Assembly (NCBI GenBank): GCA_907163375.1
Contig: CAJQUW010005701.1
Location: 1-64,000 of the forward strand
DNA: 64,000 nucleotides
From: Prostheceraeus crozeri
Lineage: Eukaryota; Platyhelminthes; Polycladida; Euryleptidae
Direction: 5' to 3'
The first letter of the stretch is position 1, and the number at the start of each line of letters is the position of its first letter. The position numbers and the translations under genes are program-made. Positions 41,482 to 55,492 of the stretch are shown here, piece after piece. The notes beneath the pieces were generated by a model that had not been told where the DNA came from, ran no database searches, and saw nothing but the letters and a program-made list of their open reading frames with translations.

Positions 41482-44400
41482 AATTTGAGGGATCTGACTA
41501 TCAGTGGCAGCTTTAAATAAGTTTTCGTCTTCTGTATCATTCATACAACGAGGACAGCTCGAGGAATGCGAAGATTTCTCATTGAAAGCCAAAAATTACA
41601 ACAAATTGCCGTATTTTGAAGATGTTCACAAATTCTTGGGCAGTTTGAGATTAATTATCATTGACGATTTTCAGACGTTTATTTATGTGAATTCCAGTGA
41701 GTAGAGAAAATGAGTCCACAACGACGTCATAAAGATCATTTGCTAATTAAAATGTTTGATAATTGGTCTCACAAAGAATAACATGTGGCAAGAATTTTTG
41801 CAAGAAGGTTTCTTATGGAGAAATTTCAACTTTCTGATATAGTCTTGATCCAAGCAATACTTAATCAATCAAAATGTGTTATACAATTATTTGTAAATTC
41901 AAGCTTGGAGTTTGAGTCTTACGATCAAGTTGTTGCTAAACACATCAGCCTTTTTAATTACTATATTTTTCCACAATAATTTTCAATTTGTTTCGGCAAT
42001 TGAATTAATTGAATTAGGGGAATACATCATAGGTAACTGTGCCACTTAGGTCACATCACACTGATTAATTTCCACAAAATTTGAATTTTCGTTCTAATTA
42101 ATTTGAAAAGATTACTTCACAAATTGAAATACTCATTCACTTTCACCATACAGTCTTAATCGAATTATTCAACATTTAAGTTTCATCGCACATACACGCA
42201 AATATACTTGAAAATATGACAGCTGTGTGGTATTCCTTCCGTGTAGCATTTGCATCAATCGTGCTCAAATTACCTATGTATAAATTGGATTTTTTGATTG
42301 CTGAAGATGTGCCAGCACCACAACTAGTTTTTGTGAATTTTAGTTTATAATAAATCCTATTCAAAAACTTGTGAAAATGCCTGATAGAAAACATGCACGT
42401 GAAATTTCCTCATTTTTCTTGCAGTATTGTCAATGAAATTCAAATGCCATACCTAATTTCGTGTTCGTCAGAGATATTCAACGATATATTGACCCATATT
42501 TGATTACATGGGCTTCCAATTGACTACAATACTATCCACTTTAATTACATACAAACTAAATTAATGAAATAGCAGCACTTCAGATGTGACAAAAATTAAA
42601 AGGTTAACTTGCCATTTTCATATGATTGCAATCTCTGTTTTGCTACAATCGTTGAAATTTCTTTAATATCTTATCAATCAAAGTCGTAAAGCGATAAGTG
42701 ATCTATTGTTATAGTCGATGACTTGGTATTGTTGTCATGCGGTATTTCATCATTCGAATATGTACATAGAACTGCCTACTTTTTGTTATTTTTACGTGCT
42801 ACTTGTTTCGTAAAGTAGACAACAGGGATTTCTATTCAACTTGGAGTATTTTGTCAAGTCAGGACGTTGTGAGCATTTTTCGATTTTTGAGATTCCACTC
42901 ATTTTTATATATTTGAAGCAAGTTCTAGTTTTGTCATTGAATCTGCAATGATATCGTTGTTCATATGTTATCGATGCATTTCTTTATTGGAATATTTCTC
43001 AGTGACAACGCTGATGTTATGGAGTCTTCGTATTATTATCAATTGATGTAGTTCGGATGTTCCGACATGATATCATATCAAACTTGTGCGTATTGAATTT
43101 TGTCTGTAAGTTTAAGTGAACGGAATGAATGCGATTTTAGTGATGAGAAATTTGTAGTTCTTTCTTTCATGCGATTGATTGGTAAGGGAACGATGTACTT
43201 CGAAACTCGGAAATCTTGAAAATGTACTTGTTCTGTCTTCCATAAGAAAGAAGCCGCAATATTAATTTGTCTCAAATAATGATGCCCTTCGTTCATTCGA
43301 TATTTTCCCCTACTTAACGATCGGGTTTCTTTAAGTATAAGTGAACCACTAATAAGGATTTCGATGATAAACAGATGAACATTCCTAAATCTTGGAATAC
43401 TCTGTTGCTCCATCAAGTAATGTTTAGGAAGTTAATCTTTACATGTATTAGGATTAGCTCTATCGAAGTCCTGAGCGGATGATGTGTGTAATTAGAATTT
43501 CCAAGCAACCGTCTACGAGTTGTTAAAAATTACTTTCCAAATATGTAAGGTTGAGCAGGAGGCAGAATTTGCTGTGAATATTTTCCAAACTCAGAGTGGC
43601 AATTTCATGATATCAAGAGGGATGTTAACCGCTCATACAGACTACGTTTCAGGGTAGAATTCTACACATTGACTTTAATTACGCATGTTGCGCAATAAAT
43701 GCTTCATAATATATACATTTTCTGTTATTAAAGCGAAATATTTCACTAAATTAATTATGCCTAATTAATTGCTTATCAACTTAATGAGTTTTTTGTAAAA
43801 AAAGTGTTCAAAATAATTTGCAGAAACTGCTTGAAATTGATGCAGCTAGTCATTTTTAAGTTTATTGGCATCTTGAAGTCGCCAGGCGTGTTTTAGAAGA
43901 ATAGCGAAAACGTTTCGGGGCTGCGATGACGATATCTTCTGGCAGTGGGCTTACTTGCAATGGGGATATTACGGCATCAAGATGTTGACAATGATCAGGT
44001 TACTGCAAGATGCTGATACATTTGAATACTCGCATGCAAAATGAAGACAATTTAGTAGGTCAATATTGAAGAGGATTATTTTAAACAAAACATAGCATAC
44101 AAATCAATCGTGAAGAAGACATTCAATCACATCATTTTGGTCAAGAAGTCAAAGAATGTAAATTGAAATGATTTTCTATGGAGATCTATTTCATTCTATG
44201 AGAGAAGTTTTAGCGAACTCGGTTTCAGCGTTTAGAATCTTAGTAGCAAGAACGCTATCTACTGCATCTAAAAGCACGACTACATCGTAGCTTAGGCAGA
44301 AAATAAAATGGCTCTGGCAGTCTGTGGACGTAGACCTAAATTGATGCATATCTAGTTTTCTATGTTACATATTGTAATCTTGCAAATTGTCACTGGGTAG

Positions 44401-44785
44401 GTTAATCTATCCGGTACAAGTAATAATTGTTAAGAATGATTTAAAAGCAAGCATGTCCTATATAGGCCCATACCAAAGTCAAATTTGACATATAGTAGCG
44501 TATTGTATCGAGCCGCATAAAATAAGTAAGTAAATAGCATGATTTCAGTTCAACTATTTTATACACCGTTCCAGAATTGACACTGGGGCAATTTGCTCCT
44601 TACATAGTAGGCTTTTGAGTCAGTCAGATAAAAGGAGTGGTAGACTGAAGACAAATGTCAAATGGTAAAGTCAGCGTGAAGTATTCGGTTGAAAATGTTG
44701 TTGTTCACTGTTCTCTGTAATGAATGCGGTCCTCTTCTTAGATTCCGGTCGTGGTTTATCTTAGGGGGAAGGAACTTGTAGGCTA
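41482..44785. other. TBC1D16 3' UTR and downstream DNA
   Basis: The first AATAAA after the stop is near 42,349, a possible but distant polyadenylation signal. No other gene or bounded repeat was recognised in about 3.3 kb. Confidence 0.45.
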
Positions 44786-44789
44786 TAGT

Positions 44790-45667
44790 GGATGCGTTTC
44801 TTTGGTAGTGACCTTCCTGAACAAACGGCTTTCAATTTTTGCAATAGTGTCTTGAATGTTGATCGCCTTGCAGTACTTGAATTTAATACTTCTATTTACG
44901 TAACTCGTAAGGCGTCTCTTGTCATTTTGGTGTTTGTGAAACCACACCAACTTGGTATGGCGTAAAGGAGACGATTGAGGAAAAGAGCGTGGTAAACTCG
45001 GTGGGCAGACTGAGGCTTCGCACCGCGGTTCTTAATGATTTTGATGGCGTACAGACTTCGGCTGCATTTCTTGATTTGATTGTTGATATCAGTGTCCATT
45101 TTTAGGCGATCGGTGAATGTGACTCCTAAAATTGTTAGTTCTTATCTGTTAGTTCTTATTGTTAGTTCGCTTCATCTGAGGTAATGGTTTAGGTTCTTAT
45201 TGAGCTCTCGGTTTTTGAAGATAATTTCTTTAGACTTTGATGCATTGATTTTCAGGTTATTTTCTTCCGCCCGGTTACGTACTGAGGACAATTCTATCTC
45301 TGTGTGGAGCAGAAGTTATTCGGCGGGATGATAAGGTTGTTATCGTCAACGTATTTCATAATGATGTTCAGATCTTAACCACGATGGAATTCCGTCAGTA
45401 CCTGTTGCTGTCTTCTTCAGTTTCTGTAGCGCAGAGTGCGTCTCATGTGCTTCAAATAATTCCTGATGCATCTTCGGACCACATTTAATAGATGTTCTTC
45501 GCATGTGAGATGTGTGGAAATGTTGATGTAGTGGTTGTTGAATGCTTCAGTGGATATGCTCGTTTCTTTTCTGTTTTGTTCTTTTCCTTTTTTTCTATAC
45601 ATTTTACTTTTTTCCAAAGGTCTTTCGTGTTACTTTTTGAGAAAAAGTAGCAAATGTAATTATTCAA
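44790..45667 (-). mobile_element. LINE fragment: reverse transcriptase remnants (CR1-like group)
   Basis: Read on the minus strand: SNTKDLWKKVK and, in another frame, AFNNHYINISTHL (the linker before the RT); KLKKTATGTDGIPSWL (RT motif 1, 45,382-45,410); then, only about 30 bp on, DLNIIMKYVDDNNLII with the YVDD catalytic motif (45,342-45,356). Next come SSVRNRAEENNLKINASKSK and ILGVTFTDRL...INNQIKKCSRSLYAI...YHALFLNRLLYAIPSWCGFT. The closeness of GTDGIP and YVDD shows an internal deletion of much of the RT, and several frame changes separate the blocks. The WCGFT ending recalls CR1-superfamily LINEs; the clade is tentative. Confidence 0.85.
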
Positions 45668-46572
45668 TGCGAAATCATAGGTCGTTGATTTTATACATCA
45701 GTCAAAGTTGCAAAAGGAATGTGCTGATCTGTGATAGTCATCATTTTTGTCATATTTCTATCGATTCTCAGCAAACATATGTCAGATCATTGTTTAAATA
45801 TGTTTTAACGCGATTTCTCTGGTGGAGTTTAGAGAAGTGACGGAGCTCCGATTCCGGGATTATGGAAATTTTCAAGCGCGGTTCCAGCTAAATCAATTGT
45901 GAAAGACTAAGTTGCGAAATCAAAAATTTCTATGCTTTACAGACAATAGGACCTACATAATATGTTTCACATTTTGCACACTTTTTCCAATCACTGGTTG
46001 TCGAATGGTGCTGTGACTGCCAGATACCAGCAGCCAATAGATATCACAGAGTGACTATTTTCGTCATTTCTTCTGGACTGCCACACGTATGAATAAGCAA
46101 AGAAGAGCCCAGGACATTTTGCCAAAAATTGTGATTCTGCATGTCCGAATCATTCAAGAAAATGCACGTGTAGCCTCAATTCTACTTCGATCGTTGCCTG
46201 CTAGCTGACTGATGGATACTTTCGGATAGCCTATCCTTGTACAAAACTGAATTACCGATGAAAGCTGCATAAAGGCGATTGACCTATATAAGCGCAGCCT
46301 AAGCTTAATTGGAACCTTGTATTTGGTAAGACAAGCGAAGGTCTGATGTTCTAATATTTCTTTAATTCCATTTTGCTTGATTACTGTATTTACTGAATTT
46401 ACTAAGTCTACTGATCAAATATATCAAGGTTAAATAATATCTTGTAGTAGGATTTAAACTAAATCTAGCTATAAGCAGCTATGTAAGCCATCATGGCTTC
46501 AAAACTATATTCAATGTGTATTTCCATGGAAAAAATTTAGACTTCATACTTTACTGTTACTTTTGTTGTTTG
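45668..46572. other. Host intergenic DNA
   Basis: Nothing recognised, apart from a flank resembling a splice acceptor (TTTGCTTTGCAG) directly before the first array element. Confidence 0.4.
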
Positions 46573-46580
46573 CTTTGCAG

Positions 46581-47310
46581 CAGGGATGCGGAGTCCTATC
46601 ATTTTGATAGGACTCCGACTCCGGGGGTTGATGGGACTCCGGCTTTTGATAGGACTCCGACCATCGGTCGCAGGTATATCAGTCTTAGTTCTGGTAACCT
46701 AAATCATAGATCATTAAAGGCTTACCTGAACCTTATTGTAGCGATCATTGCTGTATCAAATCAATCATTTTCTTTGACAGTTTACCAACTTTGCACATCA
46801 CTTGTTGGTGTGTGCTTCACACGGTTTTTCTCCAGTCTCTACCAGACAGGAAACCTCCGTCCTTCTCCAAAAATGATGAGTACAGTTTCAATTTTAATGC
46901 ACTATGGAGGAGCCATCACACAAGATAAACGTTTGGGTAAGAGATTATGTTCTCAAGCAAACTAATATTTTACTTTTGTCTCTGATGTGACCTTTGGTGC
47001 GCATGTGTGATCGAGACTGTGCTTGTCTTCTCTATTAGTTCACCGAGTGAAGCGACAATCCTTTTTCACTATGACGGTTCATTCCCTCAACTATTACAAA
47101 CTTTGCATGCACTGCTGTCTCTACACTGTTGTTTGACGGAGAAAGTTGACATCAAAACAGTGACAGCTGTGCACGAGAATAAATAGTTTGTTTGTATTAT
47201 ATTTTGGGTCTAGTTACATGTACATGCCGTAGTCCGGAGTCCTATCATTTGATAGAACTCCGACTCCGGCAAAAATGAAAGGACTCCGGGACTCCGACTC
47301 CTCATCCCTG
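46581..47310. mobile_element. A-type hAT element, first copy, both TSDs kept
   Basis: Ends CAGGGATGCGGAGTC and, in reverse complement, CAGGGATGAGGAGTC, with many GGACTCCGACTCCGG subterminal repeats. Flanked on both sides by CTTTGCAG (46,573-46,580 and 47,311-47,318), an exact 8-bp duplication. 730 bp, no transposase. Confidence 0.95.
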
Positions 47311-47882
47311 CTTTGCAGTGATTATTTCATGCATAAACACCTAGCTCACAGATGGGCGACGGTCGAATGTGTCCAGGTTCAGGTTCAAAATTTCGACAGT
47401 GGCTGTTATAAGGTCAGATTTCATCACTTTCCAAGGGATATCAATTTAAAACGTCCGCATCTGGCGGCAAAAATTGCGGAAATGCCTCATTTGGACAAAA
47501 TACTCGTAGAAATCACAAAAATCATCAGAAGACAATTTCGAGTTTATTTGTGCGAGACAGTTCACCCAGGATTTCTTAGAGAATCTGTTCTATATCATCA
47601 ATGGACGTAATAGTGTCAAGTAGCAGGTCAAGCGGCTGATATCTAACTAGCCGTTTAAGCGAAAAGAAATCTACCGGTTAACAGTTGATGTGAGCGGATG
47701 AATGTGTTATAAACATGTGAAAATGCTGGCTTCGTTTCGTATGCGATCCAATTTGTTTTCGATTGAGCCACTTTTCACTACATATTGCCCTGCCTATAAA
47801 CGGACGATGACATACCAGAATGCGCTAAATATTCAATCCGATACACAGACAGGTCATACATAGTTTAAAATATGCTAGAATT

Positions 47883-48967
47883 CAATTGTGGGCAACCAAG
47901 ATGGTGTAGAGGGCCACCAATTTGAAAGGGCAGAAATAGGTTTGTTGAAAATTCCTTCATTAATGAGCACTTTTGAGCGTAATTCTAAGGACTGCTGTAC
48001 TATGTGCATAGTGGTAGTAGGGCCTACATGACATGCATGCAATTGAATTTGTAAATGTATGCACATCATTGTATACATAGCTCTTGTTGTTTAAGGAACT
48101 GTGTTCAGCATTCTAAAATCTATATAAATAATGGAATGTGAATAGACCAAACTAATTGCGGAAGGTTTTCGTGAAATTAAGTGGTCATATGACCTCATTA
48201 GTAATATAACAATATTACCTTATTTCATCGAAAAAAGGACGGTCTATGTCGGCGGTACATAGTGTAAACGACGGCCTATATTAGCCTACATCCATCCGCC
48301 TACATGCCACACAATTAAAAATAGCACAAATAAAAAGTGGCTAAACTACACACCCCTAAGTGCAGTACATAGGCCTACTTCACCCAAACATAAGCGCCTT
48401 TCGAAAAGCACGCATAGGTTCCGCAAACGATACTCGTGCGATAATGCAATTCTAGTGCAGAATTGGTGCAATATACATGTACATGTAAATCCAGATAATA
48501 TGATATCCAGAAAGAATACTTGAAGAAAATGCTGGCTTATGAATATTACATATCTTCATGCGGTTGGACTTTCATGCGCAGCCTACTTGATCTATTTCTA
48601 GGCTGATTGCAACTCTGCTTATTACGTGGTGAAACATGTTCAACAAGGTATCGAACACCATGCGAATTAGCACTCACACAGTTGATGAATATGTCATTTA
48701 CCTTCATATTGAGAAGATATTCATTGCGAAGGGAACATTGCTTGAGCATTCTAGCGAAACTTTTTATGCCATCATTGATCAGTCATTAATCACTTTTGAA
48801 AATCCTAAAGAACATCAACCTCAAACTTAGAAGTGTCTTTTAAAGGTAAAAGTCAGAGTGGACAGTTTTCAAATCACTGATTAAATAATGTCCGCGGGTC
48901 ACTTTGGATATGAGAAGCGGTGGTGGGCCAACCAAGTGGCCCCCTGGTCATACGTTGCCCACCATTG
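47883..48967. mobile_element. B-type hAT element in unit 1
   Basis: Ends CAATTGTGGGCAACC and, in reverse complement, CAATGGTGGGCAACG, with GGGCCACC and CCGCGGGTCAC subterminal blocks. Related to the elements at 14,265 and 58,554; the part near 48,620-48,680 matches ACGTAGAGAAACATG-type sequence there. No target-site duplication is clear. Identical copies follow in the other units. Confidence 0.85.
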
Positions 48968-49121
48968 TATGAGCGATTCTCTTCCCAGCCCTAGTTCTAG
49001 GTAGAATCAAAATTTTGAGCTTCATCTTCGGTTCCGGACAGATAAAATTTCAAAAGCTCCGGGTCTGGAATCGCGAAGTTTTGCAGCTCCGCATGACGTA
49101 GAGATTTGAACTCATTTACAC

Positions 49122-49851
49122 CAGGGATGCGGAGTTCTATCATTTTGATAGGACTCCGACTCCGGGGGTTGATGGGACTCCGGCTTTTGATAGGACTCCG
49201 ACCATCGGTCGCAGGTATATCAGTCTTAGTTCTGGTAACCTAAATCATAGATCATTAAAGGCTTACCTGAACCTTATTGTAGCGATCATTGCTGTATCAA
49301 ATCAATCATTTTCTTTGACAGTTTACCAACTTTGCACATCACTTGTTGGTGTGTGCTTCACACGGTTTTTCTCCAGTCTCTACCAGACAGGAAACCCCCG
49401 TCCTTCTCCAAAAATGATGAGTACAGTTTCAATTTTAATGCACTATGGAGGAGCCATCACACAAGATAAACGTTTGGGTAAGAGATTATGTTCTCAAGCA
49501 AACTAATATTTTACTTTTGTCTCTGATGTGACCTTTGGTGCGCATGTGTGATCGAGACTGTGCTTGTCTTCTCTATTAGTTCACCGAGTGAAGCGACAAT
49601 CCTTTTTCACTATGACGGTTCATTCCCTCAACTATTACAAACTTTGCATGCACTGCTGTCTCTACACTGTTGTTTGACGGAGAAAGTTGACATCAAAACA
49701 GTGACAGCTGTGCACGAGAATAAATAGTCTGTTTGTATTATATTTTGGGTCTAGTTACATGTACATGCCGTAGTCCGGAGTCCTATCATTTGATAGAACT
49801 CCGACTCCGGCAAAAATGAAAGGACTCCGGGACTCCGACTCCTCATCCCTG
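49122..49851. mobile_element. A-type hAT element, hybrid copy in unit 2
   Basis: Left flank ATTTACAC (as for the last copy), right flank CTTTGCAG (as for the first copy). The base at element position 15 is T, as in the last copy; from about position 59 it follows the first copy. It is a recombinant of the two. Confidence 0.95.
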
Positions 49852-50423
49852 CTTTGCAGTGATTATTTCATGCATAAACACCTAGCTCACAGATGGGCGA
49901 CGGTCGAATGTGTCCAGGTTCAGGTTCAAAATTTCGACAGTGGCTGTTATAAGGTCAGATTTCATCACTTTCCAAGGGATATCAATTTAAAACGTCCGCA
50001 TCTGGCGGCAAAAATTGCGGAAATGCCTCATTTGGACAAAATACTCGTAGAAATCACAAAAATCATCAGAAGACAATTTCGAGTTTATTTGTGCGAGACA
50101 GTTCACCCAGGATTTCTTAGAGAATCTGTTCTATATCATCAATGGACGTAATAGTGTCAAGTAGCAGGTCAAGCGGCTGATATCTAACTAGCCGTTTAAG
50201 CGAAAAGAAATCTACCGGTTAACAGTTGATGTGAGCGGATGAATGTGTTATAAACATGTGAAAATGCTGGCTTCGTTTCGTATGCGATCCAATTTGTTTT
50301 CGATTGAGCCACTTTTCACTACATATTGCCCTGCCTATAAACGGACGATGACATACTAGAATGCGCTAAATATTCAATCCGATACACAGACAGGTCATAC
50401 ATAGTTTAAAATATGCTAGAATT

Positions 50424-51508
50424 CAATTGTGGGCAACCAAGATGGTGTAGAGGGCCACCAATTTGAAAGGGCAGAAATAGGTTTGTTGAAAATTCCTTCA
50501 TTAATGAGCACTTTTGAGCGTAATTCTAAGGACTGCTGTACTATGTGCATAGTGGTAGTAGGGCCTACATGACATGCATGCAATTGAATTTGTAAATGTA
50601 TGCACATCATTGTATACATAGCTCTTGTTGTTTAAGGAACTGTGTTCTACATTCTAAAATCTATATAAATAATGGAATGTGAATAGACCAAACTAATTGC
50701 GGAAGGTTTTCGTGAAATTAAGTGGTCATATGACCTCATTAGTAATATAACAATATTACCTTATTTCATCGAAAAAAGGACGGTCTATGTCGGCGGTACA
50801 TAGTGTAAACGACGGCCTATATTAGCCTACATCCATCCGCCTACATGCCACACAATTAAAAATAGCACAAATAAAAAGTGGCTAAACTACACACCCCTAA
50901 GTGCAGTACTTAGGCCTACTTCACCCAAACATAAGCGCCTTTCGAAAAGCACGCATAGGTTCCGCAAACGATACTCGTGCGATAATGCAATTCTAGTGCA
51001 GAATTGGTGCAATATACATGTAAATGTAAATCCAGATAATATGATATCCAGAAAGAATACTTGAAGAAAATGCTGGCTTATGAATATTACATATCTTCAT
51101 GCGGTTGGACTTTCATGCGCAGCCTACTTGATCTATTTCTAGGCTGATTGCAACTCTGCTTATTACGTGGTGAAACATGTTCAACAAGGTATCGAACACC
51201 ATGCGAATTAGCACTCACACAGTTGATGAATATGTCATTTACCTTCATATTGAGAAGATATTCATTGCGAAGGGAACATTGCTTGAGCATTCTAGCGAAA
51301 CTTTTTATGCCATCATTGATCAGTCATTAATCACTTTTGAAAATCCTAAAGAACATCAACCTCAAACTTAGAAGTGTCTTTTAAAGGTAAAAGTCGGAGT
51401 GGACAGTTTTCAAATCACTGATTAAATAATGTCCGCGGGTCACTTTGGATATGAGAAGCGGTGGTGGGCCAACCAAGTGGCCCCCTGGTCATACGTTGCC
51501 CACCATTG
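50424..51508. mobile_element. B-type hAT element in unit 2
   Basis: Near-identical to 47,883-48,967, at the same offset in the unit. Confidence 0.85.
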
Positions 51509-51662
51509 TATGAGCGATTCTCTTCCCAGCCCTAGTTCTAGGTAGAATCAAAATTTTGAGCTTCATCTTCGGTTCCGGACAGATAAAATTTCAAAAGCTC
51601 CGGGTCTGGAATCGCGAAGTTTTGCAGCTCCGCATGACGTAGAGATTTGAACTCATTTACAC

Positions 51663-52392
51663 CAGGGATGCGGAGTTCTATCATTTTGATAGGACTCCGA
51701 CTCCGGGGGTTGATGGGACTCCGGCTTTTGATAGGACTCCGACCATCGGTCGCAGGTATATCAGTCTTAGTTCTGGTAACCTAAATCATAGATCATTAAA
51801 GGCTTACCTGAACCTTATTGTAGCGATCATTGCTGTATCAAATCAATCATTTTCTTTGACAGTTTACCAACTTTGCACATCACTTGTTGGTGTGTGCTTC
51901 ACACGGTTTTTCTCCAGTCTCTACCAGACAGGAAACCTCCGTCCTTCTCCAAAAATGATGAGTACAGTTTCAATTTTAATGCACTATGGAGGAGCCATCA
52001 CACAAGATAAACGTTTGGGTAAGAGATTATGTTCTCAAGCAAACTAATATTTTACTTTTGTCTCTGATGTGACCTTTGGTGCGCATGTGTGATCGAGACT
52101 GTGCTTGTCTTCTCTATTAGTTCACCGAGTGAAGCGACAATCCTTTTTCACTATGACGGTTCATTCCCTCAACTATTACAAACTTTGCATGCACTGCTGT
52201 CTCTACACTGTTGTTTGACGGAGAAAGTTGACATCAAAACAGTGACAGCTGTGCACGAGAATAAATAGTCTGTTTGTATTATATTTTGGGTCTAGTTACA
52301 TGTACATGCCGTAGTCCGGAGTCCTATCATTTGATAGAACTCCGACTCCGGCAAAAATGAAAGGACTCCGGGACTCCGACTCCTCATCCCTG
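51663..52392. mobile_element. A-type hAT element, hybrid copy in unit 3
   Basis: Same mixed flanks (ATTTACAC left, CTTTGCAG right) and same switch as the unit 2 copy. Confidence 0.95.
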
Positions 52393-52964
52393 CTTTGCAG
52401 TGATTATTTCATGCATAAACACCTAGCTCACAGATGGGCGACGGTCGAATGTGTCCAGGTTCAGGTTCAAAATTTCGACAGTGGCTGTTATAAGGTCAGA
52501 TTTCATCACTTTCCAAGGGATATCAATTTAAAACGTCCGCATCTGGCGGCAAAAATTGCGGAAATGCCTCATTTGGACAAAATACTCGTAGAAATCACAA
52601 AAATCATCAGAAGACAATTTCGAGTTTATTTGTGCGAGACAGTTCACCCACGATTTCTTAGAGAATCTGTTCTATATCATCAATGGACGTAATAGTGTCA
52701 AGTAGCAGGTCAAGCGGCTGATATCTAACGAGCCGTTTAAGCGAAAAGAAATCTACCGGTTAACAGTTGATGTGAGCGGATGAATGTGTTATAAACATGT
52801 GAAAATGCTGGCTTCGTTTCGTATGCGATCCAATTTGTTTTCGATTGAGCCACTTTTCACTACATATTGCCCTGCCTATAAACGGACGATGACATACCAG
52901 AATGCGCTAAATATTCAATCCGATACACAGACAGGTCATACATAGTTTAAAATATGCTAGAATT

Positions 52965-54035
52965 CAATTGTGGGCAACCAAGATGGTGTAGAGGGCCACC
53001 AATTTGAAAGGGCAGAAATAGGTTTGTTGAAAATTCCTTCATTAATGAGCACTTTCGAGCGTAATTCTAAGGACTGCTGTACTATGTGCATAGTGGTAGT
53101 AGGGCCTACATGACATGCATGCAATTGAATTTGTAAATGTATGCACATCATTGTATACATAGCTCTTGTTGTTTAAGGAACTGTGTTCTGCATTCTAAAA
53201 TCTATATGAATAATGGAATGTGAATAGACCAAACTAATTGCGGAAGGTTTTCGTGAAATTAAGTGGTCATATGACCTCATTAGTAATATAACAATATTAC
53301 CTTATTTCATCGAAAAAAGGACGGTCTATGTCGGCGGTACATAGTCTAAACGACGGCCTATATTAGCCTACATCCATCCGCCTACATGCCACACAATTAA
53401 AAATAGCACAAATAAAAAGTGGCTAAACTACACACCCCTAAGTGCAGTACTTAGGCCTACTTCACCCAAACATAAGCGCCTTTCGAAAAGCACGCATAGG
53501 TTCCGCAAACGATACTCGTGCGATACTGCCATTCTAGTGCAGAATTGGTGCAATATACATGTACATGTAAATCCAGATAATATGATATCCAGAAAGAATA
53601 CTTGAAGAAAATGCTGGCTTATGAATATTACATATCTTCATGCGGTTGGACTTTCATGCGCAGCCTACTTGATCTATTTCTAGGCTGATTGCAACTCTGC
53701 TTATTACGTGGTGAAACATGTTCAACAAGGTATCGAACACCATGCGAATTAGCACTCACACAGTTGATGAATATGTCATTTACCTTCATATTGAGAAGAT
53801 ATTCATTGCTTGAGCATTCTAGCGAAACTTTTTATGCCATCATTGATCAGTCATTAATCACTTTTGAAAATCCTAAAGAACATCAACCTCAAACTTAGAA
53901 GTGTCTTTTAAAGGTAAAAGTCAGAGTGGACAGTTTTCAAATCACTGATTAAATAATGTCCGCGGGTCACTTTGGATATGAGAAGCGGTGGTGGGCCAAC
54001 CAAGTGGCCCCCTGGTCATACGTTGCCCACCATTG
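52965..54035. mobile_element. B-type hAT element in unit 3, 14 bp shorter
   Basis: As unit 1 but lacking GCGAAGGGAACATT near 53,808, between two ATTGCTTGAG-like ends; a small deletion after the array formed. Confidence 0.85.
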
Positions 54036-54189
54036 TATGAGCGATTCTCTTCCAGCCCTAGTTCTAGGTAGAATCAAAATTTTGAGCTTCATCTTCGGTT
54101 CCGGGACAGATAAAATTTCAAAAGCTCCGGGTCTGGAATCGCGAAGTTTTGCAGCTCCGCATGACGTAGAGATTTGAACTCATTTACAC

Positions 54190-54919
54190 CAGGGATGCGG
54201 AGTTCTATCATTTTGATAGGACTCCGACTCCGGGGGTTGATGGGACTCCGGCTTTTGATAGGACTCCGACCATCGGTCGCAGGTATATCAGTCTTAGTTC
54301 TGGTAACCTAAATCATAGATCATTAAAGGCTTACCTGAACCTTATTGTAGCGATCATTGCTGTATCAAATCAATCATTTTCTTTGACAGTTTACCAACTT
54401 TGCACATCACTTGTTGGTGTGTGCTTCACACGGTTTTTCTCCAGTCTCTACCAGACAGGAAACCCCCGTCCTTCTCCAAAAATGATGAGTACAGTTTCAA
54501 TTTTAATGCACTATGGAGGAGCCATCACACAAGATAAACGTTTGGGTAAGAGATTATGTTCTCAAGCAAACTAATATTTTACTTTTGTCTCTGATGTGAC
54601 CTTTGGTGCGCATGTGTGATCGAGACTGTGCTTGTCTTCTCTATTAGTTCACCGAGTGAAGCGACAATCCTTTTTCACTATGACGGTTCATTCCCTCAAC
54701 TATTACAAACTTTGCATGCACTGCTGTCTCTACACTGTTGTTTGACGGAGAAAGTTGACATCAAAACAGTGACAGCTGTGCACGAGAATAAATAGTCTGT
54801 TTGTATTATATTTTGGGTCTAGTTACATGTACATGCCGTAGTCCGGAGTCCTATCATTTGATAGAACTCCGACTCCGGCAAAAATGAAAGGACTCCGGGA
54901 CTCCGACTCCTCATCCCTG
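54190..54919. mobile_element. A-type hAT element, hybrid copy in unit 4
   Basis: Same mixed flanks as in units 2 and 3. In the spacer after it, near 55,090-55,130, several substitutions are clustered. Confidence 0.95.
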
Positions 54920-55492
54920 CTTTGCAGTGATTATTTCATGCATAAACACCTAGCTCACAGATGGGCGACGGTCGAATGTGTCCAGGTTCAGGTTCAAAAT
55001 TTCGACAGTGGCTGTTATAAGGTCAGATTTCATCACTTTCCAAGGGATATCAATTTAAAACGTCCGCATCTGGCGGCAAAAATTGCGGATATGCCTCTTT
55101 TGGACATAATACTCTTAGTAATCACTAAAATCATCAGAAGACAATTTCGAGTTTATTTGTGCGAGACAGTTCACCCACGATTTCTTAGAGAATCTGTTCT
55201 ATATCATCAATGGGCGTAATAGTGTCAAGTAGCAGGTCAAGCGGCTGATATCTAACTAGCCGTTTAAGCGAAAAGAAATCTACCGGTTAACAGTTGATGT
55301 GAGCGGATGAATGTGTTATAAACATGTGAAAATGCTGGCTTCGTTTCGTATGCGATCCAATTTGTTTTCGATTGAGCCACTTTTCACTACATATTGCCCT
55401 GCCTATAAACGGACGATGACATACCAGAATGCGCTAAATATTACAATCCGATACACAGACAGGTCATACATAGTTTAAAATATGCTAGAATT

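Noticed and set aside
47275-47610. A 111-codon open frame repeated in every array unit
   Set aside because: It begins inside the 3' end of the A-type hAT element and runs through its border into the spacer, with no recognisable domain. Its repetition comes from the array, not from selection.
48546-48749. Short open frames on both strands inside the B-type elements
   Set aside because: They overlap each other on opposite strands and match no transposase motif that I know. Conservation between units reflects recent duplication.
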